Positions 26,001 through 34,238 of a stretch of DNA of 64,000 nt are shown in pieces. Source of the DNA: Planctomycetota bacterium. GTDB lineage: Bacteria; Planctomycetota; Planctomycetia; Pirellulales; PLA5. How positions within the stretch are numbered: position 1 is the stretch's first letter; every line of letters starts with the position of its first letter. The notes below the pieces were generated by a model. It saw nothing but the letters and a program-made list of their open reading frames with translations, was not told the origin of the DNA and did not search any database. The stretch is from assembly GCA_003576845.1 (NCBI GenBank), contig QEVJ01000036.1, forward strand, positions 32,746 through 96,745. The letters run 5' to 3'. The position numbers and the translations under genes were made by a program.

Positions 26001-26780
26001 TTCGGGATTCGGGGCAGACTTGCTGTCGCGGTCGGGTTGCAATGCGGCGCTTGGTTTGGTTCCCTTCGTGCTGTCCCCCTCCCCGAATCCCGAATCCTGA
26101 ATCCCGAATCCTGAGTATGTCTGGCCATGCTCATCGACACGCACTTCCACTTTCGCCCAGACGTTGCTCCCCTGCGCTCCGTAGAGCCAACCGTCGGGGC
26201 CGATTTGAAGCGAGTTGGGATAGGCGTGCGAATCTTCCATCCCGAAGCCGGCCACGAGAACTTGCGGGTCGCCGTCGGGCACGTCATCGCGATTGCGGTC
26301 GGGATAGAAGAGGAGATACGGCGACTGGGCGACGAACACGCCACCGTAGCCGATCGCCACGCCGGTTGCCATGTTCAGCCCGGCGACGAAATCCTTGAAC
26401 TTGTCCGCGCGGCCGTCGCCGTCGGTGTCTTCGCAGATCGTAATCCGGTCCGCGCCCTTCGGCCCGCGCGGCGGCGGCTCCGGCACGCGGTCGAAGCGCG
26501 TCCGCATGTACTGATCGACCTTGACCTTCTTGAGCCCGGCCGGGTCGGGATATTGCAGATACTGAACGACCCACAGCCGACCGCGCTCGTCAAAGTTCAT
26601 CGCGACGGGCTGCCGAATGTCAGGCTCGCTGGCGACGAGGGAGATTTCGAAGCCCTCGGCGACCTTAAACGTTTTGAGCGCTTCGTTCGGCGGGGCGGCG
26701 TACAATGACGCCGGCAGGGCGAATGCAGCGATGCACAACGGAAGAAACGCAGCCAGCATAAGCGAATCGAGTCGCTTCAC
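23058..26780 (-). CDS. PVC-type c-heme protein with beta-propeller-like dehydrogenase domain and HEAT-like region
   Basis: This is a 1240-residue exported protein. A signal peptide (MLAAFLPLCIAAFALPASLYA) precedes the membrane-bound dehydrogenase-like domain typical of planctomycete PVC proteins (EGFEISLVASEPDIRQPVAM, PVAMNFDERGRLWVVQYLQY, CEDTDGDGRADKF). Alpha-helical HEAT-like repeats follow, then one c-heme site CGICHT (near residue 940) and a C-terminal jelly-roll domain. The family is thought to be periplasmic redox proteins acting on sugars, but substrates are unknown. The GTG at 26780 is chosen because it follows GGAGG by six bases and starts the signal peptide; the frame runs 150 codons further upstream into a neighbouring gene. 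A low-complexity repeat (25951-26114) adds an in-frame linker near residues 222-277. Confidence 0.9.
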   Translation of the reverse strand: MKRLDSLMLAAFLPLCIAAFALPASLYAAPPNEALKTFKVAEGFEISLVASEPDIRQPVAMNFDERGRLWVVQYLQYPDPAGLKKVKVDQYMRTRFDRVPEPPPRGPKGADRITICEDTDGDGRADKFKDFVAGLNMATGVAIGYGGVFVAQSPYLLFYPDRNRDDVPDGDPQVLVAGFGMEDSHAYPNSLQIGPDGWLYGAQGSNVWAKVEVRVDEHGQTYSGFGIQDSGFGEGDSTKGTKPSAALQPDRDSKSAPNPESRIPNSPAPRTPRPAPRFLEFNQCIWRYHPPTGRFEVFAEGGGNTWGVDFDRHGEIIAGTNFGGACGLHMVQGGYYVKGFAKHGPLSNPHAYGYFEHMPYASPAKISQGEHVMCGGIVYQGGAFGPEIENQYITCALLHRAIYWHKLIPDRSTYKSDFGGALVTTDDPEFRPVDLALAPDGSVYIADWTDVRANHVIPEDTWNKTNGRIYRLAKKGTPRAERFDLAKKSSAELVKLLEHPNAWYRREAVRLLGERADKDALPVLDEKLARRPEHPRALEALWARNRIERTKNEDVLRLLKHENPEVRAWTVRRIGDDCDEWSEPLSGVRSALSDLAKGEMSPRVRSQLASTLRRLPSATASLVLLMNLAERVEDADDPHIPMLLWWAVESRELATFGIGNLKCSCPLWIPADADFWAHPLVRKHLTERVARRFATMEDDFNLAGGLLAFAPTQEDRELVLRGFEQGIVSNKKVPNEFKDQLEALWDAGPPSPLLVRVSLKLGNTRAAAEALRIAADDQRPASERVAMLDAVASILQKNDADALRRIVANSNADAVQLAALGALSRIADDDIASRLLAGAGSLKPALKSRVLSMLVARKSSAAMLLDAVAAKKIAAAEITTDLAHAIQQHNDPALAAALEKHVGRFSAQTSAEKREQINRVARLLAGKTGDATHGKAVYTKHCGICHTLHGEGNKIGPDLTTADRGNRAFMLANVVDPNLGLRQEYAASTIRTVDGQLLTGVVIERTDAGLTLVDAKNVQHRIAADEIDELKAADQSLMPEKVLDPLSEAEIRDLFAYLEAGVPRSDNRRTLASTFDAGVEEWTVAGNGTNTRPEHQPTGGNGGGCLVLRDAAGSDMQLVAPLNFHGDLSHFDQGMAWFDAKTIDVNPSDKSGGQPHPVFGTLSISDGKTTLKQDLFHPTEKVPTQDWLRFSGRLTHEAFETDPATFQAVLSNVTSIVLTVEAFASARETVGIDNVTLQAK
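25951..26114. repeat. In-frame low-complexity repeat in the PVC c-heme gene
   Basis: A block of GGGGCGCGGGGCGCGGG units followed by GATTCGGGATTCGGG and, further on, the opposite orientation CCCGAATCCCGAATCC. It encodes a Pro/Ser/Arg linker that includes PNPESRIPNSPAPRTPRP. Its composition is that of the intergenic blocks. Confidence 0.75.
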
Positions 26781-26826
26781 GAGAGACCTCCGACGGCAAG
26801 TGTTCGCCGCGCGTCGCGCGGCCAGA

Positions 26827-26877
26827 GTCAGGCCACATTTTAGTCCAAGGCCGGGGGGCGATGTACTATGGCCTGAC
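26827..26877. repeat. Probable divergent type 2 hairpin
   Basis: GTCAGGCC at 26827 and GGCCTGAC ending at 26877 form an inverted repeat with a different middle from copies at 22710, 49661 and 50999. It lies between the PVC gene start and the monooxygenase-like gene. Confidence 0.45.
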
Positions 26878-26902
26878 GCGTGGGCGATGCGTGGTCGATC
26901 TC

Positions 26903-27229
26903 TCATCCGCTCGCATATTCCCGCTCGACCTTGGCGACGCGGAGGTTGAAGCGCTGGTACCAGACTTCGCGGCCGAGTTTCTGGGCCGCGAGATGCTCGG
27001 CATCGGCTTTCCAACGGGCGATCGATTCTTCGTCCCGCCAATAAGAAACGGTGATCCCAAAGCCGTCCACCCCGCGCGCCGACTCGACGCCGAGAAACCC
27101 GTCCTGCTCTGCGGCCAGTTCCAACATTCGCGCGGCCATCGCGGCGTAACCATCGTCGCGATCGCCCGGCGCTGCGCGCTGCGAGGAGAAGATGACGGCG
27201 TAATAAGATTTTGCGCGTTCGGCCGCCAT
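26903..27229 (-). CDS. Antibiotic biosynthesis monooxygenase-like (ABM) protein
   Basis: A 108-residue ferredoxin-like protein of the ABM/heme-oxygenase-like group. Visible marks are YYAVIFSSQR at the N-terminus, the central MLELAAEQDGFLGVESARG, then GFGITVSYWRDEESIARWKADAEHL, the typical WRDEEAIRAWK-like helix. Family members range from quinol monooxygenases to heme-degrading enzymes; many of this length have no known substrate. The ATG at 27229 fits the domain; a GTG at 27238 is the alternative. Its 3' end is inside the frame extension of the PVC gene but not inside that gene itself. Confidence 0.8.
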   Translation of the reverse strand: MAAERAKSYYAVIFSSQRAAPGDRDDGYAAMAARMLELAAEQDGFLGVESARGVDGFGITVSYWRDEESIARWKADAEHLAAQKLGREVWYQRFNLRVAKVEREYASG

Positions 27230-27489
27230 CTTTCTCACTCAACGGCGCGAAACGAATCCCGCGCCAATGACCGGCGTTACTTGCCTCGAATTACTTCTTC
27301 CGCAGATTACAGAAACATAGATTGTCCTGCAAGCGAATACAGAGCTTGCCACAGGGCACAACGTTGTGCGAGCAAATGGCGCGGTCCTTCCGTTCGGAAG
27401 TCGTGAGGCTTGCTGGTTTCCTTGTATTCGTCCCACTCTTTCGCCTGAATGCACATCCTGGCGGCCCTGTTATGCTTGCTACCTTTGTC

Positions 27490-29295
27490 CTAATTGCGGC
27501 GTACTTGGCGCGATTGTCGCGCGCTATGCCGCATCGAATCCGACAAGACTTCGAGCACTTCGGCATTCGGGCGGTTGACTTTGGTCTCCGCCTCGAAGTG
27601 TTTACGGCGCGACGTTGCAGTCAACGTCAGGCTTTCTCGCCGTTGATCGACGACAGTATCAACCGCCGCCGCAATTTGCGCGCTCGCGACATGCGGCGCG
27701 ACGCGTGGACGCTGCACCGCAGTACCTGCCATGTCGCCGGTCAGTCCGTCGGTGGTCAAGTCGAACGAATCTCGGACGAAAAGAATGTCGCGGATTGTCA
27801 CTTCACCATCGCGGTCCGCGTCCCTGCGGTCTGGCGCTCCTTGAAGAAAACGCGGAGCCCGAATCATCGCCGCGACGTCGCCTAAGTCAACCGATCCGTC
27901 CTCATTTACGTCGGCGTCGGCGAACTGAGTCTCGGGTTCGATCTTCCACAACTCTCGTGGGCCGTATCCGTAGGGATCGCCGGCGAAAAAGTAGAGTCGG
28001 TTGCCCGCCGGAATCAATTCGAATTGAGCCGTAAAGTAATCCAAATCATCGGGGAAGAAGTCGAGAACCTTCTGAGTTCCATCCGTCGTCCCGTCGCTCG
28101 TCCACAACACCCAGCCTTCGATGCCGTGATGCGCGGTGAAGAACAGTCGGTCCCCGACTGTTACGAATTGCGGGTCGCCGACATAGTCGCCATCGCTTAT
28201 GGTTGTCACGCGCTTGACGAGTCGCGTACCCTTTTGCGTGCCGTCCGTGACCCAAAGCTCTTCGCCGAAGTCCCGGAAATAAATCTCATCGCGAATCTTC
28301 GCGAGCATTGCCGCTTGGACTTTGTTCTGGCTTTCTTGGCCGTACGCATCGGCAATGATCTCAAGCTCTTGGCCGTCGTAGCGATACAGATAGGGGTCGA
28401 GAACGAAAAGCACTGAGTCGCCGAGGCCGGTGAAGAATGGATCGCTCTCTTGCGCTGGATATGTATCGGGAATGACTACCGTTCCCTCCGCCGTTCCATC
28501 GCTCGTCCAATAGCTGCCGCGACGTCCGTAGATCGGGTCGTGAACGACATATTGAAAGTAGAGCGTGCCCGATACGCTCACCAGGCGCTCTGGTCGCTCG
28601 GAACCGGCAGAAGGACCTGTAGCATTCCCGATGGCACGAACCAATCGAGACCCGGCCGCCGTTCCATCAGTCACCCACAACTCGCTTCCATCTGCAACCG
28701 TCCTATCGACGTAGAACAGCTTGTCGCCCGCAGCCGTTAGTTGACTGGGTTCCAGCCCCGGCCAATCGGTGTCGGAGACGATCGGCGAAGTTCCCGCTTC
28801 CGTGCCGTCGCTTTGAAAGATGCGCGGACCGAGTGTCGGGTGCGTGGCGACAAAATGGAGAGCACCATTAAACATCTCGAACGAACGCGGAGACGACGCA
28901 TCCGGACCGGGAGAGATATCGGCGACGAGATATGTGCCCTGCGGCGTGCCGTCGGAGCGCCAAAGCTCCGTGCCCGAGTCACCGTCGTACGCACTAAAGT
29001 ATAAAATGTCGCTTGGGCGATAAGCCGGTGTGGGCGGATATTGGTTCGTCAAAGATTGAAAGCCGGACCGCAATAATTGCGTGCCGCCGGGGCTCCCATC
29101 GGTCGACCACAATTCAACTTCTGGTGCGGCGCCGATCCTAAAAAGCAACTTGTCGCCGGCCGTGCCGATCACGGAACAACAGCTTCCCGACTCAACGGGA
29201 AAAACCCCGACCAAAGTCGCCGTAAGCGAAAGCAGCGAACGATCTTCCAGGGTCTCGACGGCAAGGCGGCGTTTATGGCGACTCGTGCGACTCAA
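27490..29295 (-). CDS. ELWxTDGT-repeat secreted protein with dockerin-like domain
   Basis: A 601-residue protein with the planctomycete N-terminal signature RRLAVETLEDRSLLSL near residue 10, seen on many exported proteins of this group. About nine repeats follow, each centred on ELWxTDGTxxGT (for example ELWSTDGSPGGTQ, ELWRSDGTPQGT, ELWVTDGTAAGS), which likely fold as a beta-propeller. Near residue 460-520 is a dockerin-like pair of EF-hand loops (DADVNEDGSVDLGDV and DADRDGEVTIRDI). A disordered tail of about 80 residues ends the protein. It is expected on the cell surface. The gene has lower GC than its neighbours. Its target is unknown. Confidence 0.82.
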   Translation of the reverse strand: MSRTSRHKRRLAVETLEDRSLLSLTATLVGVFPVESGSCCSVIGTAGDKLLFRIGAAPEVELWSTDGSPGGTQLLRSGFQSLTNQYPPTPAYRPSDILYFSAYDGDSGTELWRSDGTPQGTYLVADISPGPDASSPRSFEMFNGALHFVATHPTLGPRIFQSDGTEAGTSPIVSDTDWPGLEPSQLTAAGDKLFYVDRTVADGSELWVTDGTAAGSRLVRAIGNATGPSAGSERPERLVSVSGTLYFQYVVHDPIYGRRGSYWTSDGTAEGTVVIPDTYPAQESDPFFTGLGDSVLFVLDPYLYRYDGQELEIIADAYGQESQNKVQAAMLAKIRDEIYFRDFGEELWVTDGTQKGTRLVKRVTTISDGDYVGDPQFVTVGDRLFFTAHHGIEGWVLWTSDGTTDGTQKVLDFFPDDLDYFTAQFELIPAGNRLYFFAGDPYGYGPRELWKIEPETQFADADVNEDGSVDLGDVAAMIRAPRFLQGAPDRRDADRDGEVTIRDILFVRDSFDLTTDGLTGDMAGTAVQRPRVAPHVASAQIAAAVDTVVDQRRESLTLTATSRRKHFEAETKVNRPNAEVLEVLSDSMRHSARQSRQVRRN

Positions 29296-29650
29296 GGCGA
29301 AGCTCCTGTGATCTGAATTCCCCTATTGTAACCTCGGTGCGCCGAGGTCGAAGGCGTCGGCGTCACGTCCTGGCTCCGCGCCTAAGAGCACAGTTACCGT
29401 CGGGCCTGGGTGGACTTCGGGTCACCTCTACTCACATTTCAAAAAATCTTCCCCGCTCCCCAAGATTCTCCCAAGCCCGGCGAATGGCCTATTGTCGGCG
29501 CGTCTGTTCGGGCGTGGCCGCGGCTTTCGTTTGGGTTCGTTTGGTTGGGTGTCGCTTCTTTGGCCGTCGACGGCCGCACGTCGGGCATTCGCACGCCTGC
29601 CGGCTTGAGGGTTCGCCGACCTCGTTCGCTCTTTGTGGGGAGAATTCGTC
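29296..29650. other. Divergent intergenic region, 355 bp
   Basis: It lies between the minus-strand ELW-repeat gene and the plus-strand coiled-coil gene and must hold their promoters. A short CGGTGCGCCGAGGTCG palindrome-like piece occurs at its left end. No gene or repeat family is supported. Confidence 0.5.
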
Positions 29651-30466
29651 ATGTTGTGCAAGAAATTCATCGTGACCGCCGCAGGGCTGCTGCTGGTCGG
29701 GGGAATCGTGATGGGCACGGAGGCTTACAGCTATCTGACGACCGGGTGGAATCGGGCGTCGAGGGCCGTCAAGGACCAGGTGCCCGTCTCGTTCGAGCTG
29801 GATCGCGCCCGCAACATGCTGCCGGGCTTGGACCGCGAGATCGAACGCTGCATGCACACGGTCGCCAAGGAAGAGGCGGCCATCGAGCAACTCGAACGGG
29901 ACGTCGACAAGCGGCAGGCCGCTCTCTCGAAGGCCGAGCAGTCGATGCTCAAGCTCCGCGGCGATCTGGCCAGCGGCAAGAACGAGTTCGAATACGGCGG
30001 GCGGAAGTTTTCGGTCGTTCAAGTGAAGACCGATCTCGCCTCGCGGCTGTCGGCGTGCAAAACGCGCAAGGGCACGATCGACAACATGCAGCAGATTCTG
30101 AACGCCCGCCGCAGCGGCCTCGACGCGGCCCGGCAGAAGCTCGCCGAGATGCAATCGGCCCGTACGCAATTGGTCGTTGACATCGAGAATCTCGAAGCGC
30201 GGCTGAAGATGGTGGAAGTGGCCCAAACGGCGGCGGGCTTCAAGTTCGACGACAGCAATCTTTCGCGGACTCGCGAGTTGGTCGCCGACGTGAGCGCCCG
30301 GCTCGATGTGATGTCGAAGCTGTCGCAGCTCGAAACGACGGGCGGCGAAATTCCGGTCGATGCCCCGACGGCGGTCGACGTGACCGACCAGGTGGCCGAG
30401 TATTTCGGCGAAACGACCGGCGATGCGGCCAAGGTTGCGAACGTCGCGACGAGCGAGGCGAAGTAA
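29651..30466 (+). CDS. Membrane-anchored coiled-coil protein
   Basis: A 271-residue protein with an N-terminal membrane anchor (FIVTAAGLLLVGGIVMGTEA), then long coiled coils (residues about 50-110 and 145-200, such as EEAAIEQLERDVDKRQAALS and KLAEMQSARTQLVVDIENLE). A small globular segment with GGRKFSVVQVK lies between. The organisation recalls PspA-like and other membrane stress scaffolds, but no family match is certain. The ATG at 29651 starts the anchor. It is first in a plus-strand series with the FHA protein and kinase. Confidence 0.75.
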   Translation: MLCKKFIVTAAGLLLVGGIVMGTEAYSYLTTGWNRASRAVKDQVPVSFELDRARNMLPGLDREIERCMHTVAKEEAAIEQLERDVDKRQAALSKAEQSMLKLRGDLASGKNEFEYGGRKFSVVQVKTDLASRLSACKTRKGTIDNMQQILNARRSGLDAARQKLAEMQSARTQLVVDIENLEARLKMVEVAQTAAGFKFDDSNLSRTRELVADVSARLDVMSKLSQLETTGGEIPVDAPTAVDVTDQVAEYFGETTGDAAKVANVATSEAK

Positions 30467-30474
30467 CGGCACGA

Positions 30475-30634
30475 GGGTCGCGGGGTTCGGGGCGCGGGGC
30501 TCGGGAAATGCAGCACGTGGACTTGCCTTCCCCGAATCCCGACCCCCGAAACCCGAATCCTCGCCCTCAACCGCAGCCCCCAATCCCCAGCCCCCAATCC
30601 CCAGCCCCGCGCCCCGAGCCCCGCGCCCCTCTCC
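30475..30634. repeat. Inverted G/C-skewed low-complexity repeat block
   Basis: The left part is G-rich (GGGGTTCGGGGCGCGGGGCT) and the right part C-rich (GCCCCGCGCCCCGAGCCCCG, plus CCCCAATCCCCAGCCCCC), so the block could fold back on itself. It fills the gap up to the FHA gene. Confidence 0.75.
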
Positions 30635-30635
30635 G

Positions 30636-32000
30636 ATGTTCCAGCCTTGGCGAATGCAACTGCGGCAGGCGGAAGCTGCCTGGAAGGCCGGGCAGTTGGA
30701 CGAGGCGACTCGCCTGCTCGCCAAGGACGAGTTGAGTTCGTACCTACCGGCCAAAGACGTGACGCTCGCGGTTGCGTCGGCTCTCGTCGAGCGCGGCCAG
30801 AAGCACGCCCAACTCGGCGACACGCTCGCCGGGTGGCGCGACCTGGAAACGGCCCTGACGCTCTCGGGCGAAACTGCCGCACTTACCGAGTTGCGCCGAC
30901 AACTCATCGAACAGGCCCATGCGGAGGCGGAGCGTTATCTCGTGGCGGAAGACGCGACGGCCGCGCTGGCGTGTCTCGAACGGTTGCGGCGGCGCGATTG
31001 CGACACCCCCGCCACGCGGCTCTTGGAACAAGTCGCCAAGCGAATGCTCGCCGCGGGGCGGCTGATGCGGCTGGGTGATTTTGCGGCTGCCGAAGCGGAG
31101 CTGGCCGCCGCGTGCAAGCTGCGGCCGGACCTCCGGTCGTTGGAAAACCGCCTGAATCAGTGTAGGGTACAGTTAGGCGAGAGTCGGGCGTTGTGGACCC
31201 GGCTCAACCAGGCTGTTGCCGGCGGCGATTGGTCGGCAGCGAACTTGGCGTGCGAACGTCTGCTGACCATCGCCCCGGAAAACCGCGCCGCTCGGCAAAC
31301 GCACGAACGGCTTGCCGGGGTAGCCGCTCCCGTGTCCTCCCAAGCTCCGCGCCCCGCGTCCCGCGCCCCGTCTTCCCAGCCCCCGCTCGCCATGTCCGAA
31401 CCCGGCGCGAACCGCCGCCTGATCGCCTGGGTCGATGCGGTGGGCGGATATTTGATTTGTCTGGGTGAGCAGGTGATTCTCGGGCAGCCCGCCGCGGGTG
31501 GAGGGGCGGACGTGCCGATCCTGGCCGATCTTTCCCGCCGCCACGCCGCGATTCGCCGCGACGGCGAGGCGTACACGCTTGTCCCGCTGCAATCGACAAA
31601 GCTCGACGGACGGGTCCTGGAAAAACCCGCGCCGCTGGTCGACGGGAATGAAATCGAACTCGGCGACGGGGTGCGGCTGCGATTCCGCCGGCCGCACCCG
31701 CTGTCGGCGACCGCGGTGCTCGATTTCGTCAGCCAGCACCGCACGAAGCCGAAGGTCGACGCCGTGGTGCTGATGGCCCAAACGTGCGTGTTTTCGCCGC
31801 GGCAGGCGTGTCACGTCCGCTGCCGCAACTGGACGGACGACTTGATTTTGTACCGCGAAGGCAAGAATTTGGGTTGCCGGACGAACAGCACTGTAATCAT
31901 TGACGACCAACGGTACGAACACCGCGGCCCGCTAGGACCTGGTTCGCGGATCCAAGGGGCGGAGTTTGCGATTACGCTGGAAGAGTTGGCTCCGAACTGA
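30636..32000 (+). CDS. FHA-domain protein with helical N-terminus
   Basis: A 454-residue protein. Residues 1-225 are helical with TPR-like spacing (LRQAEAAWKAGQLDEATRLL, LVAEDATAALACLERLRRR). After a Pro-rich linker made by a low-complexity repeat, an FHA domain spans about residues 262-345, with ILADLSRRHAAIRRDG as the phosphothreonine-binding SxRRHA loop. A C-terminal unknown domain of about 100 residues follows. FHA domains bind phosphothreonine, so the neighbouring kinase is a natural partner. No membrane segment is seen. The ATG at 30636 begins immediately after the repeat block. Confidence 0.85.
   Translation: MFQPWRMQLRQAEAAWKAGQLDEATRLLAKDELSSYLPAKDVTLAVASALVERGQKHAQLGDTLAGWRDLETALTLSGETAALTELRRQLIEQAHAEAERYLVAEDATAALACLERLRRRDCDTPATRLLEQVAKRMLAAGRLMRLGDFAAAEAELAAACKLRPDLRSLENRLNQCRVQLGESRALWTRLNQAVAGGDWSAANLACERLLTIAPENRAARQTHERLAGVAAPVSSQAPRPASRAPSSQPPLAMSEPGANRRLIAWVDAVGGYLICLGEQVILGQPAAGGGADVPILADLSRRHAAIRRDGEAYTLVPLQSTKLDGRVLEKPAPLVDGNEIELGDGVRLRFRRPHPLSATAVLDFVSQHRTKPKVDAVVLMAQTCVFSPRQACHVRCRNWTDDLILYREGKNLGCRTNSTVIIDDQRYEHRGPLGPGSRIQGAEFAITLEELAPN
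31341..31390. repeat. In-frame low-complexity repeat in the FHA gene
   Basis: The C-rich form of the repeat (CCGCGCCCCGCGTCCCGCGC plus continuation) encodes the linker QAPRPASRAPSSQPPL before the FHA domain. Confidence 0.65.
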
Positions 32001-32087
32001 ACCGCCGAGGCGCAGAGACGCTTAGAGCTAGCCACCCTGCCGAATTCATTGATTTCTCCTCTGCGTCTCTGCGCCTCGGCGGTTCAG
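31997..32087. repeat. Perfect 25-bp inverted repeat at the FHA gene end
   Basis: The arms (31997-32021 and 32063-32087) are exactly complementary over 25 bases. The left arm starts CTGAACCGCCGAGGCG and contains the stop codon of the FHA gene; the right arm ends CGCCTCGGCGGTTCAG. The 41-base loop has no function I can see. It could attenuate or terminate transcription before the kinase. Confidence 0.9.
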
Positions 32088-32159
32088 TTCCACGGAATTG
32101 CCTTTACTGGACAGATGGACCAATCGGCAGCTACGCTAGAACGAGGGGACGTGCGACCG

Positions 32160-34238
32160 ATGAACCCTTCTGTAACCGAACCCGGCGTGCTCTCTCCGGC
32201 CTCCAAGCCGGTCTCGCCGAAATTCACCCACCCGAGCGGCTCGAAACCGCTTCCGGGCTACACGATCAAGCGCGGCATCGGCTGGGGCGGCTTCGGCGAG
32301 GTCTACTACGCGACGACCGACGCCGGCAAGGAATGCGCCCTCAAGCTCATTCGCCGCAACCTCGACATCGAGCTTCGCGGCGTCACGCAGTGCTTGAATC
32401 TCAAGCACCCCAACCTGCTTGCCCTGTTCGACATCCGCCGCGACGACCACGAGGACACGTGGGTCATCATGGAGTTCGTCTCGGGCGAGTCGCTCGAAGA
32501 CGCCATTGCGCGGCATCCGAACGGAATGCCGCTGGCCGAGGTGATGCGGTGGTTCGACGGGTTGACGGCGGGTGTGGCGTATTTGCACGACCACGGCATC
32601 GTCCATCGCGACCTTAAGCCGGGCAACATCTTTTCGGACGAAGGCATCGTCAAGGTCGGCGACTACGGCCTGTCGAAGTTCATTTCGTGCAGCCGCCGCA
32701 GCGGCCAGACGGAGAGTGTCGGCACCGTTCACTACATGGCGCCGGAAATTGCCAACGGCCGCTACGGCAAAGAGATCGACATCTACGCCCTCGGCGTGAT
32801 GCTCTATGAAATGCTCACCGGCCACGTGCCGTTCGACGGCGAGAGCGTCGGCGAAGTGCTGATGAAGCATCTGACCGCCGAGCCGAAGCTCGACAAGCTG
32901 GCCGAGCCATTTCGGACGATCGTCGCCCGGGCGCTGGCGAAGAATCCCGAACAGCGGTTGCGGTCGGTGGCCGAAATGCGCGAATTGCTCTCGGGAGTAA
33001 TGCCGGTCGATCGCTACGCACCGACGATGGTCGGCAGCTTGCCGCCGTCGGAGCGGCCGTCGCTCGCTGGGCATGCACCTCCCCAGGCCGCCGCGGAGCA
33101 GCCGATTTTGGCCGAAGCCGCGAACCCGTCGCGACCGCTCCCGCACGCCGCGCGCGCAAGCGGCTATGCCCCCGACAACCCGTTTCGCGAGCCGCTCGCC
33201 CGGGCCGTGTTCGAGGGCTACCGCCGGCTCAAGTTCAATTGGGAGCAGGTTCAGTTGCCGCCGCCGGTCAAGGTGATCTTCGCGATCGTTGCGGTGATCG
33301 TCGGCATCGTCGTCGCGCCTTATGTCTTCATCGCGCTGTTCTTCCTGCTGCCGGTCTACGGCGTGTACTGGGTCGTGCGGGCGATGATCGTCGGCCCGGA
33401 GCCGATGCCGGACATGCCGCCGGCGCGCCCCGCCCACCAGTACGCCACGCCGGCAACGCCGCATGCCCGACCCGTCGCGGCCGCTCCCGTCGCGGCTCCG
33501 GTTTCGCCGCCTTCGCCGGCCGAGCCGCTCACCCGTCGCGAACGGTTGCATCGCCGCTTGCGCCGTCAGGACGCGCTTGCCGCGCTCAAGTCGCCGCGCG
33601 AGAAGCTCACGGAAGCGACCGGCGCGATGCTGCTCGCCGCGCTGCTGTCGTTGGCGTATGCGATCGTCGCCAACCTGCTGCTCGGCTGGCACAATCCGGA
33701 ACCGCGGCAGTACATTTGGTTCGTCGCCGTGACGACGCTCGGCGCCTGGGCGGTGATTGTGCCGGCGAAGATTTGGGAAGGCCGCCGCGGCGAGACCGTC
33801 GCCCGCCGCAGCACGATGCTCGTGCTCGGGATGTTTCTCGGCATGGTGGCCAGTGCGTTGGAAACCGGTTTTTCGCTGTCGATGCCGTTCGACAACACGA
33901 TCCTGCCTTCGCCGTCGAAGATTGGTCCGCCGGCGTTCAACCATCGGATGTTCGACGCGACCGGCGGTCCGCTCGTCTGGACCCACGCGGCCTATTTTGC
34001 GTTCCTGTTTCTCGTGCCGGCGTGGTGGCGACAGGCCGACGCCCGCCGCAAGCATCGGTTCAACGTCGGCATCGCCGCGATGATGGGCGTCTGGGCCTAC
34101 GGGCTGAGCATTTTCTGGCAATACCCGCAGCCCTGGGGCGTCCTCGCGGCGATCGGCATCTCGATCCTCGCGCAAATCGCGTCGCCGATGGACGATCCCT
34201 ACGAGAAGCCGGCCACGCCCGTGGAGAAGGCCGCATGA
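32160..34238 (+). CDS. Membrane Ser/Thr protein kinase
   Basis: A 692-residue protein from the chosen start. The kinase domain (residues about 38-290) shows the glycine loop IGWGGFGEVYYA, the lysine ALKLIRR, the catalytic loop HRDLKPGNI and an APEIANG segment. The Mg-binding motif reads DYG (VKVGDYGLSKF) in place of DFG. A Pro/Ala linker separates it from a C-terminal part with seven or so membrane helices (for example ILRFIALF-like and LLAALLSLAYAIVANLLLG stretches). Hanks-type kinases like this phosphorylate Ser/Thr on partners, probably including the FHA protein upstream. The ATG at 32160 follows AGGGGACG; ATG 32115 is the alternative. Confidence 0.87.
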   Translation: MNPSVTEPGVLSPASKPVSPKFTHPSGSKPLPGYTIKRGIGWGGFGEVYYATTDAGKECALKLIRRNLDIELRGVTQCLNLKHPNLLALFDIRRDDHEDTWVIMEFVSGESLEDAIARHPNGMPLAEVMRWFDGLTAGVAYLHDHGIVHRDLKPGNIFSDEGIVKVGDYGLSKFISCSRRSGQTESVGTVHYMAPEIANGRYGKEIDIYALGVMLYEMLTGHVPFDGESVGEVLMKHLTAEPKLDKLAEPFRTIVARALAKNPEQRLRSVAEMRELLSGVMPVDRYAPTMVGSLPPSERPSLAGHAPPQAAAEQPILAEAANPSRPLPHAARASGYAPDNPFREPLARAVFEGYRRLKFNWEQVQLPPPVKVIFAIVAVIVGIVVAPYVFIALFFLLPVYGVYWVVRAMIVGPEPMPDMPPARPAHQYATPATPHARPVAAAPVAAPVSPPSPAEPLTRRERLHRRLRRQDALAALKSPREKLTEATGAMLLAALLSLAYAIVANLLLGWHNPEPRQYIWFVAVTTLGAWAVIVPAKIWEGRRGETVARRSTMLVLGMFLGMVASALETGFSLSMPFDNTILPSPSKIGPPAFNHRMFDATGGPLVWTHAAYFAFLFLVPAWWRQADARRKHRFNVGIAAMMGVWAYGLSIFWQYPQPWGVLAAIGISILAQIASPMDDPYEKPATPVEKAA

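Noticed and set aside
26781..27242. A 154-codon N-terminal extension of the PVC c-heme frame
   Set aside because: It crosses the ABM gene, has no similarity, and the GTG at 26780 has a strong GGAGG site and starts the signal peptide.
27291..27566. 91-codon minus-strand ORF near the ELW-repeat gene end
   Set aside because: No start signal or motif; it overlaps the end of the ELW-repeat gene.
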